64,000 nt of DNA. Source: Stenotrophomonas sp. 24(2023). GTDB lineage: Bacteria > Pseudomonadota > Gammaproteobacteria > Xanthomonadales > Xanthomonadaceae. Position numbers and translations under genes: made by a program. Below are positions 9,384 to 17,635 of this stretch, in pieces; the first letter of the stretch is position 1; the number at the start of each line of letters is the position of its first letter. Under the pieces are notes generated by a model that did not search any database, was not told the DNA's origin, and worked only from the letters and a program-made list of their open reading frames with translations. Location of the stretch: assembly GCF_030913365.1 (NCBI RefSeq), contig NZ_CP133160.1, positions 4,006,001-4,070,000 on the forward strand, in the 5' to 3' direction.

Positions 9384-10175
9384 TCAGCGGGTCACCGCGC
9401 CGGCCGCATCGAAGGCCGCATCGAACAGCCGCTGTACCGGCGGCCCCATTTCCCCGGCCAGCAGGGCCAGCAGGAACAGCCCCAGCAGCAGCGAGACCGG
9501 CAGGCCGAGCTGGATCGGGTTCAGTGCAGGCGCAGCACGGGCCAGCACGCCGAAGGCCAGGTTCACCGCCAGCATCGCCACGGTCAGCGGAATGGCCAGG
9601 CTGAGCGCACCGCGCAGCACGGTCAGCAGGAAGGTCGGGGCGATGCTGAAGAAGGCATGCGGGTCGGGCAGGGCGGTACCGATGGGTAGGGCGCGGTAGC
9701 TGTCCACCAGCAGCGAGATCAGGGCCAGGTGCCCGTTGGCGGTGAAGAACAGCAGGCCGAACATCAGGTAGAACCATTGCCCGATGACGACCGAGGTCCC
9801 ACCGCGCATCGGGTCGCTCATCTGCGCGAAGGCCAGGCCGGTACCCTGGCCGATCAGTTCGCCGGCCAGCGCGCCGGCTTCGAACACCAGCCGCAGCAGG
9901 AAACCGATCGCCACGCCGATGGCCAGCTCGCGGGCGATGGTCAGCACCGTGGCGGCATCGAAGCCGGTCCAGGCCGGCACCGGTGGCAGCAGCGGCGCCA
10001 GGGCGATCGCCAGCGTACCGGCCAGGATCACCCGCACCCGTGCCGGCACCGAGCGGGTGCCGACCATCGGCATGGCCATGACCATCGCGCCCAGGCGCAG
10101 CATGGTCCACAGTACGGTGGCGATCATCCCGAAGGCATTCAGGCCATCGGTGGCCATCTGCGTGGCGGCATCCAT
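9384..10175 (-). CDS. fliR: Flagellar export gate protein FliR
   Basis: Polytopic component of the FliPQR export gate. It has 263 residues with about six hydrophobic segments and the family N-terminal pattern with a conserved Arg-Leu-Gly (WTMLRLGAM). The ATG at 10175 follows fliQ by 16 nt. It is the last core gene of the fliL-R series; the 171-bp gap after it leads to the MHYT gene and contains a C6/G6 palindrome but no clear promoter. Confidence 0.95.
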   Translation of the reverse strand: MDAATQMATDGLNAFGMIATVLWTMLRLGAMVMAMPMVGTRSVPARVRVILAGTLAIALAPLLPPVPAWTGFDAATVLTIARELAIGVAIGFLLRLVFEAGALAGELIGQGTGLAFAQMSDPMRGGTSVVIGQWFYLMFGLLFFTANGHLALISLLVDSYRALPIGTALPDPHAFFSIAPTFLLTVLRGALSLAIPLTVAMLAVNLAFGVLARAAPALNPIQLGLPVSLLLGLFLLALLAGEMGPPVQRLFDAAFDAAGAVTR

Positions 10176-10191
10176 CAGCGTGCGCGGTCCA

Positions 10192-10461
10192 CTAGCCGAT
10201 CAGGTGCGGAATGCGCTGGAACAGCAGCGTGGTGAATTCGACCAGGTGGCCGACCAGCAGGCTGCCCAGTGCGAACAGCACGGCCGTCAGTGCCGCCGCC
10301 TTGGCGACGAAGGCGATGGTCGGTTCGTTGAGCTGGGTCGCGGCCTGCACCACGCCCACCACCACGCCGACCACCAGCACGGTCAGCAGCAGCGGGCCGG
10401 CCACCCACAACACGGTGATCAGGCCGCCACGCAGTTCGGTCAGGGCAAGTTCGGGAGACAT
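10192..10461 (-). CDS. fliQ: Flagellar export gate protein FliQ
   Basis: Small export-gate subunit of 89 residues, the usual length, with two transmembrane hairpins (PLLLTVLVVGVVVGVVQAAT and a second after the conserved NEPTI loop). The ATG at 10461 has only a weak GGAA upstream. It is separated from fliP by 109 bp that carry two SMAG palindromes, which splits an otherwise tightly packed operon. Confidence 0.95.
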   Translation of the reverse strand: MSPELALTELRGGLITVLWVAGPLLLTVLVVGVVVGVVQAATQLNEPTIAFVAKAAALTAVLFALGSLLVGHLVEFTTLLFQRIPHLIG

Positions 10462-10474
10462 CGTGATTCCATCG

Positions 10475-10561
10475 GTAGCGCCGGACCACGCCCGGCGGTG
10501 ATTGATGCGCTGGCGGGCGATGCCCGGCCACGCCTGTGTAGCGCCGGGCCATGCCCGGCGG
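10475..10561 (+). repeat. Pair of SMAG-type GTAG palindromes between fliP and fliQ
   Basis: Two copies of the GC-rich form begin GTAGCGCCGGRCCAYGCCCGG at 10475 and 10538, both oriented on the plus strand (opposite to transcription). The 40 bp between them contains a degenerate related sequence. In mRNA they would form strong hairpins between the fliP and fliQ reading frames. Confidence 0.8.
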
Positions 10562-10570
10562 CCTGTGCCA

Positions 10571-11344
10571 TCACGCCGGATTGAAACTGGCCGCCAGCGT
10601 GCCCACGGTCAGCACCCAGCCATCGACCAGCACGAACAGCAGGATCTTGAACGGTGCCGACACCAGCATCGGCGACAGCATCATCATGCCCATCGACATC
10701 AGCACGCTGGCCACGACCAGATCGATGATCACGAACGGGATGAAGATCAGGAAGCCGATCTCGAAGGCGGTCTTCAGTTCGCTGGTGACGAACGATGCCA
10801 CCAGCACCGGGAACGGGATCGCATCGGGGCTGGCGTAGGTGCCGTGCCCGGCGATACCGGCGAAGGTCATCAGGTCCGTTTCGCGGATCTGGGCCAGCAT
10901 GAAGGCGCGCAGCGGCTGGGTGGTCATGGTCCAGGCGGTCTGGAAATCGATGTCGCCGTTGAGGTACGGCGCCATGCCCTGGCTCCAGGCCTTGTCCCAG
11001 GTCGGCAGCATGATCATCGCGGTCAGGAACAGGGCCAGGCCCAGCAGCACCTGGTTGGAGGGCGTCTGCCCAGTGCCCAGCGCCTGGCGCAGCAGGCCGA
11101 GCACGATGATGATGCGGGTGAAGGCGGTCAGCACCAGCAGCATCGACGGGATCAGGGTGATCGCCGTCATCAGTAGCAGGGTCTGCAGCGGCAGGCTGAC
11201 CGGCGCGCCGCCGACCTTGCCCACCGTCACATCGGGCAGGGCCGACATGGCCGGGGCGGCAAAGGCCAGTGCCGGCAGCAGGCACAGGGCCAGCACCAGC
11301 AGCCAGGGCATCAGGGGCATGGAACGGAAACGGGCGGGGCGCAT
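10571..11344 (-). CDS. fliP: Flagellar export gate protein FliP
   Basis: Core pore subunit of the export gate, 257 residues. An N-terminal signal peptide (about residues 1-29, ending LAFA-A) precedes four hydrophobic segments, including the family region around TAFTRIIIVLGLLRQALG. The ATG at 11344 lies one base after the fliO stop, so coupling is likely. Two SMAG hairpins follow before fliQ. Confidence 0.96.
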   Translation of the reverse strand: MRPARFRSMPLMPWLLVLALCLLPALAFAAPAMSALPDVTVGKVGGAPVSLPLQTLLLMTAITLIPSMLLVLTAFTRIIIVLGLLRQALGTGQTPSNQVLLGLALFLTAMIMLPTWDKAWSQGMAPYLNGDIDFQTAWTMTTQPLRAFMLAQIRETDLMTFAGIAGHGTYASPDAIPFPVLVASFVTSELKTAFEIGFLIFIPFVIIDLVVASVLMSMGMMMLSPMLVSAPFKILLFVLVDGWVLTVGTLAASFNPA

Positions 11345-11345
11345 C

Positions 11346-11750
11346 TCAGGGGTCCTTGCGCAGCCGCTGCTGCAGCAGCTGGGCGAAATTGGGCAGGTTC
11401 TTCAGGTCCGGCACGCGCATCGGCGTGGGCGGCGGCAACGGTTCGGGCAGGGTGTGCAGGTGGCTGATGCCACCGGTGGTGACGCCCAGCAGCAGCTGCT
11501 GGCCGTTCACGTCCACCACCACCACGCGCTCCTTGGCGCCTACGTTGAGGCTGGCCACCAGCTTCATGCCTTCCGGTGGCCGGAAGCCACTGCCCGGCAT
11601 GCGCTTGAGCAGCCAGGCCAGGCCCAGCACCAGCGCCAGCACGGCCAGCAGCGCGAGCACCGCGCCGAACAGGCTCGGTGCGGACGCGGCGTGCTGGCCG
11701 ACCTTGGGCGCGGCCGGGGCGGCGGCGATCAGGGTGGCCAGTACGTTCAA
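11346..11750 (-). CDS. fliO: Flagellar assembly protein FliO
   Basis: Single-pass membrane factor that helps assemble the FliP ring. It has 134 residues, with one transmembrane segment near residues 28-48 (VLALLAVLALVLGLAWLL) and a small soluble C-terminal domain. The start is TTG at 11750, overlapping the fliN TGA. No ATG fits better, and the overlap supports translational coupling with a rare start codon. Confidence 0.88.
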   Translation of the reverse strand: MNVLATLIAAAPAAPKVGQHAASAPSLFGAVLALLAVLALVLGLAWLLKRMPGSGFRPPEGMKLVASLNVGAKERVVVVDVNGQQLLLGVTTGGISHLHTLPEPLPPPTPMRVPDLKNLPNFAQLLQQRLRKDP

Positions 11751-12082
11751 CGCAGTCTCCGGATCCGTTCGCTGGGGCTGACCACGTCGGTCAGGCGCAC
11801 GCCGAAGCGGTCGTTGATGACCACCACTTCGCCGTGGGCGATCAGCGTGCCGTTGACGAACACGTCCAGCGATTCACCGGCACCGCGCTCCAGTTCCACC
11901 ACCGAGCCCTGGTTGAGCTGCAGCAGGTTGCGGATCGGCAGGCGGGCGCGGCCCACTTCCAGCGACAGGGTCACCGGCACGTCCAGGATCACGTCCAGGT
12001 TCAGGTCGGCGCCCGGGGCTTCGTCGGCCTGCAGGGTGCTGAACTGCGCCGGGGTCGGTTCGGTGGATTCGATGTCGTTCAT
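11747..12082 (-). CDS. fliN: Flagellar motor switch protein FliN
   Basis: C-ring switch protein. It has 111 residues, with an acidic N-terminal tail and a SpoA domain (LDVILDVPVTLSLEVGRARL, then LNQGSVVELER). The ATG at 12082 (MNDIES) overlaps the fliM stop in an ATGA junction. The frame stays open further upstream, but that sequence lies inside fliM and is not conserved. Confidence 0.96.
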   Translation of the reverse strand: MNDIESTEPTPAQFSTLQADEAPGADLNLDVILDVPVTLSLEVGRARLPIRNLLQLNQGSVVELERGAGESLDVFVNGTLIAHGEVVVINDRFGVRLTDVVSPSERIRRLR

Positions 12083-13083
12083 TGCGGGTCTTCCTGGATG
12101 ACGGGTGCGCGCGGGCGGGTACCCGGCGGATGGGTAGCAGTGATCTTCACGGCGTTCATGCCGTTGGCGATGCCGAACTCGCCGGTGAACACCGGGATGT
12201 TCTCCACGCACAGGGGAACCTGCGGGGCCAGCTCGATCGGCAGGATGTCGCCGACTTTCAGTTGGGTCAGGTCGCGCAGCGTCATGCGCTTGCTGGCCAG
12301 CACGCTGGACAGGGTCACTTCGGCGATGTTGAGCTGTTCGCGCAGGGTGCGGCCCCAGCTTTCATCGCGGTCGTTGCGGTCGCTCTGGATGCCGGCATCG
12401 AGCAGTTCGCGGATGGGTTCGAGCATCGAGTACGGCAGGGTGACGTGGATGTCGCCGCCACCGCCGTCCAGTTCGACATGCAGGCGGCACACCACCACAT
12501 ACTCGCGCGGCGTGACGATGTTGGCGAAGTGCGGGTTGATTTCCGAGTTGATGTATTCGAAATCCACCTCCATCACCGGTGCCCAGGCCTCGCGCAGGTC
12601 GGCGAAGGTCTGCTTGAGCAGCAGGTGGATCACGCGCATTTCCGTGGCGGTGAATTCACGGCCCTCGATGCGTGTCGGGTAGCGGCCATCGCCCCCGAAG
12701 AAGTTGTCGACGATGGCGAACACCAGCGTCGGCTCGAACACGATCAGCCCGGTGCCGCGCAGCGGCTTGAAGCGGATCAGGTTCAGGTTGGTCGGTACAT
12801 ACAACGAGTGCATGTAGTCGTTGAACTTGATCAGCTCGATGCCGCGCACGGACAGTTCGGCCGAGCGGCGGATCAGGTTGAACAGGCCGATGCGCCACAG
12901 GCGCGCAAAGCGCTCGTGGACCATTTCCAGGGTCGGCATGCGACCGCGGATGATGCGGTCCTGGCTGGCGAAATCATACGATCGCGCTTCACCGGACGGC
13001 GGCTCAGGCTCGGTTTCGACCGCGCCACTGTCCACACCGTGGAGCAGCGCGTCGATCTCGTCCTGGGACAGCAGGTCATTCAT
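12079..13083 (-). CDS. fliM: Flagellar motor switch protein FliM
   Basis: C-ring protein that binds phospho-CheY. It has 334 residues. The N-terminal peptide DLLSQDEIDALLHG is the CheY-binding motif; the middle CheC-like domain and C-terminal SpoA domain (GDILPIEL) follow. The ATG at 13083 follows fliL after 9 nt. Confidence 0.97.
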   Translation of the reverse strand: MNDLLSQDEIDALLHGVDSGAVETEPEPPSGEARSYDFASQDRIIRGRMPTLEMVHERFARLWRIGLFNLIRRSAELSVRGIELIKFNDYMHSLYVPTNLNLIRFKPLRGTGLIVFEPTLVFAIVDNFFGGDGRYPTRIEGREFTATEMRVIHLLLKQTFADLREAWAPVMEVDFEYINSEINPHFANIVTPREYVVVCRLHVELDGGGGDIHVTLPYSMLEPIRELLDAGIQSDRNDRDESWGRTLREQLNIAEVTLSSVLASKRMTLRDLTQLKVGDILPIELAPQVPLCVENIPVFTGEFGIANGMNAVKITATHPPGTRPRAPVIQEDPQ

Positions 13084-13092
13084 GGGGAGCCC

Positions 13093-13614
13093 TTACTGGG
13101 TCACGAAGCTGGTGAACAGCAGGTCGTCGGCGCCGTTGCTGCCGGTCTCGGCCTTGAGCACCTTCTGCACTTCGGCCAATGCGGTGGCCTGCAGCTTCTG
13201 CTTGCCGGCCACATCGGCGATCTGGTCGGGGCTGACCTGCGACAGCAGCATCAGCAGGCGTGCACGGATGGCCGGCGCGTGGGTCTTGATGGCTTCCAGT
13301 GCGGCCGGGTCGCGGGTCATCAGCTGCACTTCCACCTGCAGGTAGCGCGGGCCGTCGACCGGGCCGCTCAGGTTCACCACGAATGCCGGCTCCAGCGCGA
13401 AATACTGGGCGGGGGCGGGCAGGGCGGCTTTCTTGGCCGGCGCATCGGCCTTGACAGGCTTCGCGTCGGCGGGCTGGCGGGTGAAGTACCACACGCCACC
13501 GCCGGCGGCACCGGCGGCCAGCACCGCCACCAGGGCGATGATCAGGATCGGACGGCCGGATTTGGCCGGGGCGTCCTTGTCGGTCTTCTTGCTCTTGTCT
13601 GCGGCTGCGGCCAC
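13093..13614 (-). CDS. fliL: Flagellar stator-associated protein FliL
   Basis: Basal-body protein that supports stator function. It has 173 residues: a short Lys-rich cytoplasmic tail, one transmembrane helix (PILIIALVAVLAAGAAGG), an Ala/Lys linker and a periplasmic domain (FVVNLSG... RYLQVEVQL). I place the start at GTG 13614 because AAGGAG lies 8 nt upstream and a sigma-54 box lies at 13650-13665. Longer in-frame starts would lie on top of that promoter. First gene of fliL-M-N-O-P. Confidence 0.9.
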   Translation of the reverse strand: MAAAADKSKKTDKDAPAKSGRPILIIALVAVLAAGAAGGGVWYFTRQPADAKPVKADAPAKKAALPAPAQYFALEPAFVVNLSGPVDGPRYLQVEVQLMTRDPAALEAIKTHAPAIRARLLMLLSQVSPDQIADVAGKQKLQATALAEVQKVLKAETGSNGADDLLFTSFVTQ

Positions 13615-13649
13615 GGGGGGAAGCTCCTTCGGGTTGCTTCCCCAGCCGA

Positions 13650-13665
13650 TGCAAGTGGCGTGCCT
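13650..13665 (-). promoter_or_regulatory. Sigma-54 promoter of the fliL operon
   Basis: The minus strand reads AGGCACGCCACTTGCA, with GG and GC at the -24/-12 spacing. It lies about 36 nt before the chosen fliL GTG and just downstream of the SMAG array. The same GGCACGCCACTTGCA core occurs in front of fliE. Confidence 0.8.
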
Positions 13666-13713
13666 GAACGCGCGGTACCGCCGGTGGCGGAATTCTGGCG
13701 GTGCCGGAGAAGC

Positions 13714-13974
13714 ATCCACGCATGGCGTGGATCTACAACGCCATGCCCCGCGTCACCAATTGCCCCGCGCCACGCACGGGCGAACCGCGCGGTGCCGGTA
13801 GATCCACGCCATGCGTGGATGAACCCGCCCGCGATGCGGGCCAACCCACGCCATGCGTGGCCCCCGCAACGCCCCTCCGCCCGCGCCACGCACGGCCGAA
13901 CGGTGCGGTACCGGTAGATCCACGCCATGCTTGGATGAACCCCCGATGCTGGTAGATCCACGCCATGCGTGGAT
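13714..13974. repeat. SMAG array between fliK and fliL
   Basis: The 379-bp gap between fliK and fliL holds GTAGATCCACGCCATGCG-type palindromes at 13798, 13914 and 13952 (plus orientation), an inverted copy ending at 13736, and a degenerate copy near 13845. A longer unit of about 60 bp (CGCGCCACGCACGG... through GTAG to TGGATGAACCC) occurs twice, near 13770 and 13884. Only the fliL promoter is also present here. The repeats separate the fliE-K transcript from the fliL promoter. Confidence 0.88.
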
Positions 13975-13993
13975 GTACGTGCCGCCTACGCGG

Positions 13994-15154
13994 TCAGGCG
14001 TAGGCGTCCAGCAGACCGCGCTGGCGGATCAGCTGCGCAGCCGGCAGCACGGCCTCCCCACGCGACGGTTCTCCGTCACCGCCTTCGGCGCGGCCCTGGC
14101 CGCTGCCGGGCTGGGCGTCACCGCTGCCGCCGTTGGGCGAATGGCCGACATCGGCATGGGCCAGCTGGAAGCCCTGTTCGCCCAGCAGGTCGCGCAGGCG
14201 CGGCAGGCTGCTTTCCAGCGCCTGGCGCACGTCCACATGCGGGCTGCTGAAGCTGGCATGCACCTTGTCGCCGTTGAGCTGCAGGCGCACGTCCACCGGC
14301 CCCACATCATCCGGGCTCAGGCGGATATGGGCGTGCCCGATCTTCTGGTCGGCCAGCCAGCCCACGCGGGCGCCGATGGCCTGGTCGAAGCCTTCATCCC
14401 CCAGCACCGGCGTCGGCGTGGGTTCACCGGTGAACGCGGCGGCATTCGCCAGTACGGTACGCAGGTCATGGCTGGGGGCAATGCCCTGCAATGGCGCCGG
14501 TGCCGGTGTCGACAGGTCCATGCCATCGTCGCCATCGGCATTGATGGCGCCATGCGCAGGCAACAGTGCGGCCCCGGCCAGCGCCGCGGGCGGGGCGTCC
14601 TCGGCGGCCGGTGTCGCCGCTGCTGCTGTACCCGGTGCAGTCGGCAAGGCCGGGCCGGGGGCGGCGTTCAACAGCGGCGCGGCCGGCAACGGTGCGCTGG
14701 TCGCATCGGGGTCGAGGGGCAGGGGGCCGGGCAACGGCGCCGGTTCGGCCGGCGGTGCGGTGGCCAGCACCAGGCCGGCCAGTCCAAACGGGGGCCACGG
14801 TGCCGCAGCGTCCTCGGCGGGCGCTTCCTTGTCACTGCCCGGGCGGGCAGCCCCCTTGCCGGCGGTGGTGACCCCGCTGCCGTCGGCCGGGGCGGTGCTG
14901 GCGGTGCTGCTGGCCGGCCTGTCGGTGGACGGCTTGCCCGGGTCGCTGGCGCCGGGCACGGGGGTGGGGCGGTTGCCGCCGGTGCTGGCCGTGTCCTTGC
15001 CGGTGCTGGCACCTCCCTTCGGCGTGCCACCCAGCAGCTTGCCGAAATCACCGTTGCCGTCGTTGCGCGAGGACGTGCTGTTGCCGGCACCGCTGGCGCC
15101 GGCGGCGCTGCCGGTGCCCGTGGGCACCGGGCTGGTCATGACCGGTGGCATCAC
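13994..15154 (-). CDS. fliK: Flagellar hook-length control protein FliK
   Basis: Secreted molecular ruler that ends hook growth through FlhB. It has 386 residues. The long N-terminal and middle region is Ala/Pro/Gly/Thr-rich and low complexity. The conserved C-terminal Flg_hook domain includes VRLQLNGDKVHASFSS, DVRQALESSLPRLRDLL and GFQLAHADV. The ATG at 15154 overlaps fliJ. It is the last gene of fliE-K. Confidence 0.92.
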   Translation of the reverse strand: MMPPVMTSPVPTGTGSAAGASGAGNSTSSRNDGNGDFGKLLGGTPKGGASTGKDTASTGGNRPTPVPGASDPGKPSTDRPASSTASTAPADGSGVTTAGKGAARPGSDKEAPAEDAAAPWPPFGLAGLVLATAPPAEPAPLPGPLPLDPDATSAPLPAAPLLNAAPGPALPTAPGTAAAATPAAEDAPPAALAGAALLPAHGAINADGDDGMDLSTPAPAPLQGIAPSHDLRTVLANAAAFTGEPTPTPVLGDEGFDQAIGARVGWLADQKIGHAHIRLSPDDVGPVDVRLQLNGDKVHASFSSPHVDVRQALESSLPRLRDLLGEQGFQLAHADVGHSPNGGSGDAQPGSGQGRAEGGDGEPSRGEAVLPAAQLIRQRGLLDAYA

Positions 15155-15615
15155 GGCTGGCCTCCCTGTTCTTCATCACGGTCGGCGATCTGCGCCTGGC
15201 GCGCACGGCGTGCGCCCAGGTCATCCATTTCGCGCTGGTCGCGGCGGTCGGCCACGGTCTTTTCCTGGGCCCGGTAGCTGGCCGCCAACTGCTCCAGTAC
15301 CTGCTTGTCACGGCTGGCCAACAGCAGGCGTGCGCGTTCGGCCTCGACCTTTTCCCGGTTGCCATCCACGGTGCGCTGCTGCTGTTCCACCGCGCTGTCG
15401 AGGCGGTCCAGGAAGGCGCGCCGGTTCAGCAGCTGCGCCGGGCTGGTCGCGGCCATCTGGGCGTTTGCATACTCTTCGGCATAGCGCCGCAGCTCGTCCA
15501 GCCGCGACAGGTGCGTTTCCAGCGTGCGCTGGCGTTCGGCCAGGTCGCGGGCCACTTCGTCTTCGTGGTCCTGGGCCCGCTTGAGCAGGGGGTCGATGCG
15601 CTTGGACTGGATCAT
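15151..15615 (-). CDS. fliJ: Flagellar export chaperone/stalk protein FliJ
   Basis: Coiled-coil stalk that links the FliI ATPase ring to FlhA and escorts chaperones. It has 154 residues, almost entirely charged helical coiled coil (KRAQDHEDEVARDLAERQ, ending RRDQREMDDLGARR). The ATG at 15615 overlaps the fliI stop (ATGA). Length and position match the family. Confidence 0.93.
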   Translation of the reverse strand: MIQSKRIDPLLKRAQDHEDEVARDLAERQRTLETHLSRLDELRRYAEEYANAQMAATSPAQLLNRRAFLDRLDSAVEQQQRTVDGNREKVEAERARLLLASRDKQVLEQLAASYRAQEKTVADRRDQREMDDLGARRARQAQIADRDEEQGGQP

Positions 15616-16997
15616 GGCAGCCTCGGGTTCTCTTGTTCCACCAGGCGCTGCAGCGCGGCCTGGCTGTGCGGAAGGTCAGCGGCCTTGCCGACGTCCTGGC
15701 CCAGGAAATCGACGATTTCCGGCCAGCGGTCCAATGCTTCGTCCGTCGCCGCGTCGTTGCCGCGCTGGTAGGCGCCGATGGCGATCAGGTCGCGGTTGGA
15801 CGAATACGCCGACACCAGCCGCTTGAGCTTGCGGATGCGCAGGCGCCAGGGTTCATCGGCGATTTCCGTGACCACGCGGCTGACCGACGATTCCACGTCG
15901 ATGGCCGGGTACAGCCCGCTGTCGGCCACCCGGCGCGAGAGCAGGATGTGGCCATCGAGGATGGCGCGGGCCGCGTCTGCGATGGGGTCCTGCGGGTCGT
16001 CGCCTTCGGTCAGCACGGTATAGAACGCGGTGATCGAACCACGCCCCTTGGCACCGTTGCCGGCGCGCTCGACCAGCGCCGGCAGCTTGGCGAACACCGA
16101 GGGCGGGTAGCCGCGGGTGGTCGGTGGTTCGCCGACGGACAGGCCGATTTCGCGCTGGGCCTGGGCGAAGCGGGTCAGCGAGTCCATCAGCAGCAGCACG
16201 TTCAGGCCCTGGTCGCGGAACCACTCGGCGATGGCCGTGGCCCGGTAGGCACCGTGCAGGCGGGCCAGCGGCGGCCGGTCGGCGGGGCTGGCCACCACCA
16301 CGGCGCGGCGCAGGCCTTCCTCGCCCAGCGTGGTTTCGACGAAATCGCGCACTTCGCGGCCACGTTCGCCGATCAGGCCGACCACGATCACGTCGGCGGC
16401 GGTGTAGCGGGTCATCATGCCCAGCAGCGTCGACTTGCCGACGCCGGAACCGGCGAACAGGCCCACGCGCTGGCCACGGCCGATCGGCAGCAGCGCATTG
16501 ATCGCGCGCACGCCCACGTCCAGTGGCTGGGTAATGGGTTCACGCGCCAGTGGATTGATCGAGACGCCGGCCATGCCGACGTGGCCCTCGGCACGGATCG
16601 GGCCCTTGCCGTCCAGCGGTACGCCGTCGCTGTCGATCACGCGGCCGAGCAGGCCTTCGCCCACTTCCACGCCGCCACGCCGTGCCGAAGGCACCACGCG
16701 GGCATTGGGCAGCAGGCCGTGCAGTTCGGCGCTGGGCATCAGGTAGGTGCGTTCACCGGCAAAGCCGACCACTTCGGCATCGACCCAGCCGCCATCGACC
16801 ACTTCGACCTTGCAGCTGGCGCCGAGCGGCGCCTCGCAGCCGACGGCTTCCAGGGTCAGGCCCACCGCACGGCGCAGCACGCCTTCGCGGATCAGGCCAC
16901 GGCCATGGGCCGTATCGACCTTCAGTGCATCCAGCCGGTTGGCCAGGCGCAGGTTGCGGGCCACGGCCCAGTCGGCCGGTTGCGCGGCAGCACTCAT
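15612..16997 (-). CDS. fliI: Flagellar export ATPase FliI
   Basis: Type III export ATPase related to F1-beta. It has 461 residues. Walker A GSGVGKST lies at 183-190, Walker B is LLLMDSLTRFA, and the GERGREV and SITAFYTVLTEGDD segments are characteristic of the FliI/YscN family. The ATG at 16997 overlaps the fliH stop. Confidence 0.97.
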   Translation of the reverse strand: MSAAAQPADWAVARNLRLANRLDALKVDTAHGRGLIREGVLRRAVGLTLEAVGCEAPLGASCKVEVVDGGWVDAEVVGFAGERTYLMPSAELHGLLPNARVVPSARRGGVEVGEGLLGRVIDSDGVPLDGKGPIRAEGHVGMAGVSINPLAREPITQPLDVGVRAINALLPIGRGQRVGLFAGSGVGKSTLLGMMTRYTAADVIVVGLIGERGREVRDFVETTLGEEGLRRAVVVASPADRPPLARLHGAYRATAIAEWFRDQGLNVLLLMDSLTRFAQAQREIGLSVGEPPTTRGYPPSVFAKLPALVERAGNGAKGRGSITAFYTVLTEGDDPQDPIADAARAILDGHILLSRRVADSGLYPAIDVESSVSRVVTEIADEPWRLRIRKLKRLVSAYSSNRDLIAIGAYQRGNDAATDEALDRWPEIVDFLGQDVGKAADLPHSQAALQRLVEQENPRLP

Positions 16998-17635
16998 GTC
17001 GTGGCTCCGGTCTGGCGGATCACCGCATCCAGCGCACCGCGCAGACGCGCGTCCAGGGTGCCGTCGATGCGTACCGCCTCGGCATGCACGCGCAGGTCGC
17101 CGCGGCTCAGCGACAGGTCCGCAGCCAGGCGCTGCTGCGCGGACAGCTGCAGCAGCGGGGCGAGCGCGGCGATGTCATCCGGGTGCAGGCGCACTTCGAC
17201 ATCGCGGCTGCTGCCGCCCACCGCGTCGATCGCTTCGCCCACCAGCTGTGCCAGCAGGGCCGGATCGGCCTGGTAGGCACGGCCGACCAGGCTGCCGGCC
17301 ACGCGGACGGCCAGTTCCCCCAGTGCGGCGACCACTTCGTTCTCCAGCCGTACCAGCGGCCGGCTGAAGTTGTCCAGGATGCCCTCGATCTGCGCGACCA
17401 GGCGGCGCACTTCCGCCTGGCCCTGGGCAAAGCCCTCCTGGTGGCCACGCTCGAAACCTTCCTTCTCGGCGCTGTCCTGGATGGCCTGGATGTCCTCCAG
17501 GGTGGGCAGCTGCAGCGGCGGTTCGGGCTCGTGTTCCGGGTCCGGTTCGGTCAGCTCGAACGCCTCCTGCGGGGCCAGCGCCGGGTCCGGCGCGGCCAGC
17601 AGGTCGGGGGCGAGCCAGCGCACGACGTTGCTCAC
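16994..17635 (-). CDS. fliH: Flagellar assembly protein FliH
   Basis: Stator-like regulator of FliI. It has 213 residues. An acidic Pro-rich N-terminus leads to a helical region with small-residue repeats (EGFERGHQEGFAQGQAE), typical of FliH GxxxG-like repeats, and then the FliI-binding C-terminal domain. The ATG at 17635 overlaps the fliG stop. Confidence 0.93.
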   Translation of the reverse strand: MSNVVRWLAPDLLAAPDPALAPQEAFELTEPDPEHEPEPPLQLPTLEDIQAIQDSAEKEGFERGHQEGFAQGQAEVRRLVAQIEGILDNFSRPLVRLENEVVAALGELAVRVAGSLVGRAYQADPALLAQLVGEAIDAVGGSSRDVEVRLHPDDIAALAPLLQLSAQQRLAADLSLSRGDLRVHAEAVRIDGTLDARLRGALDAVIRQTGATT

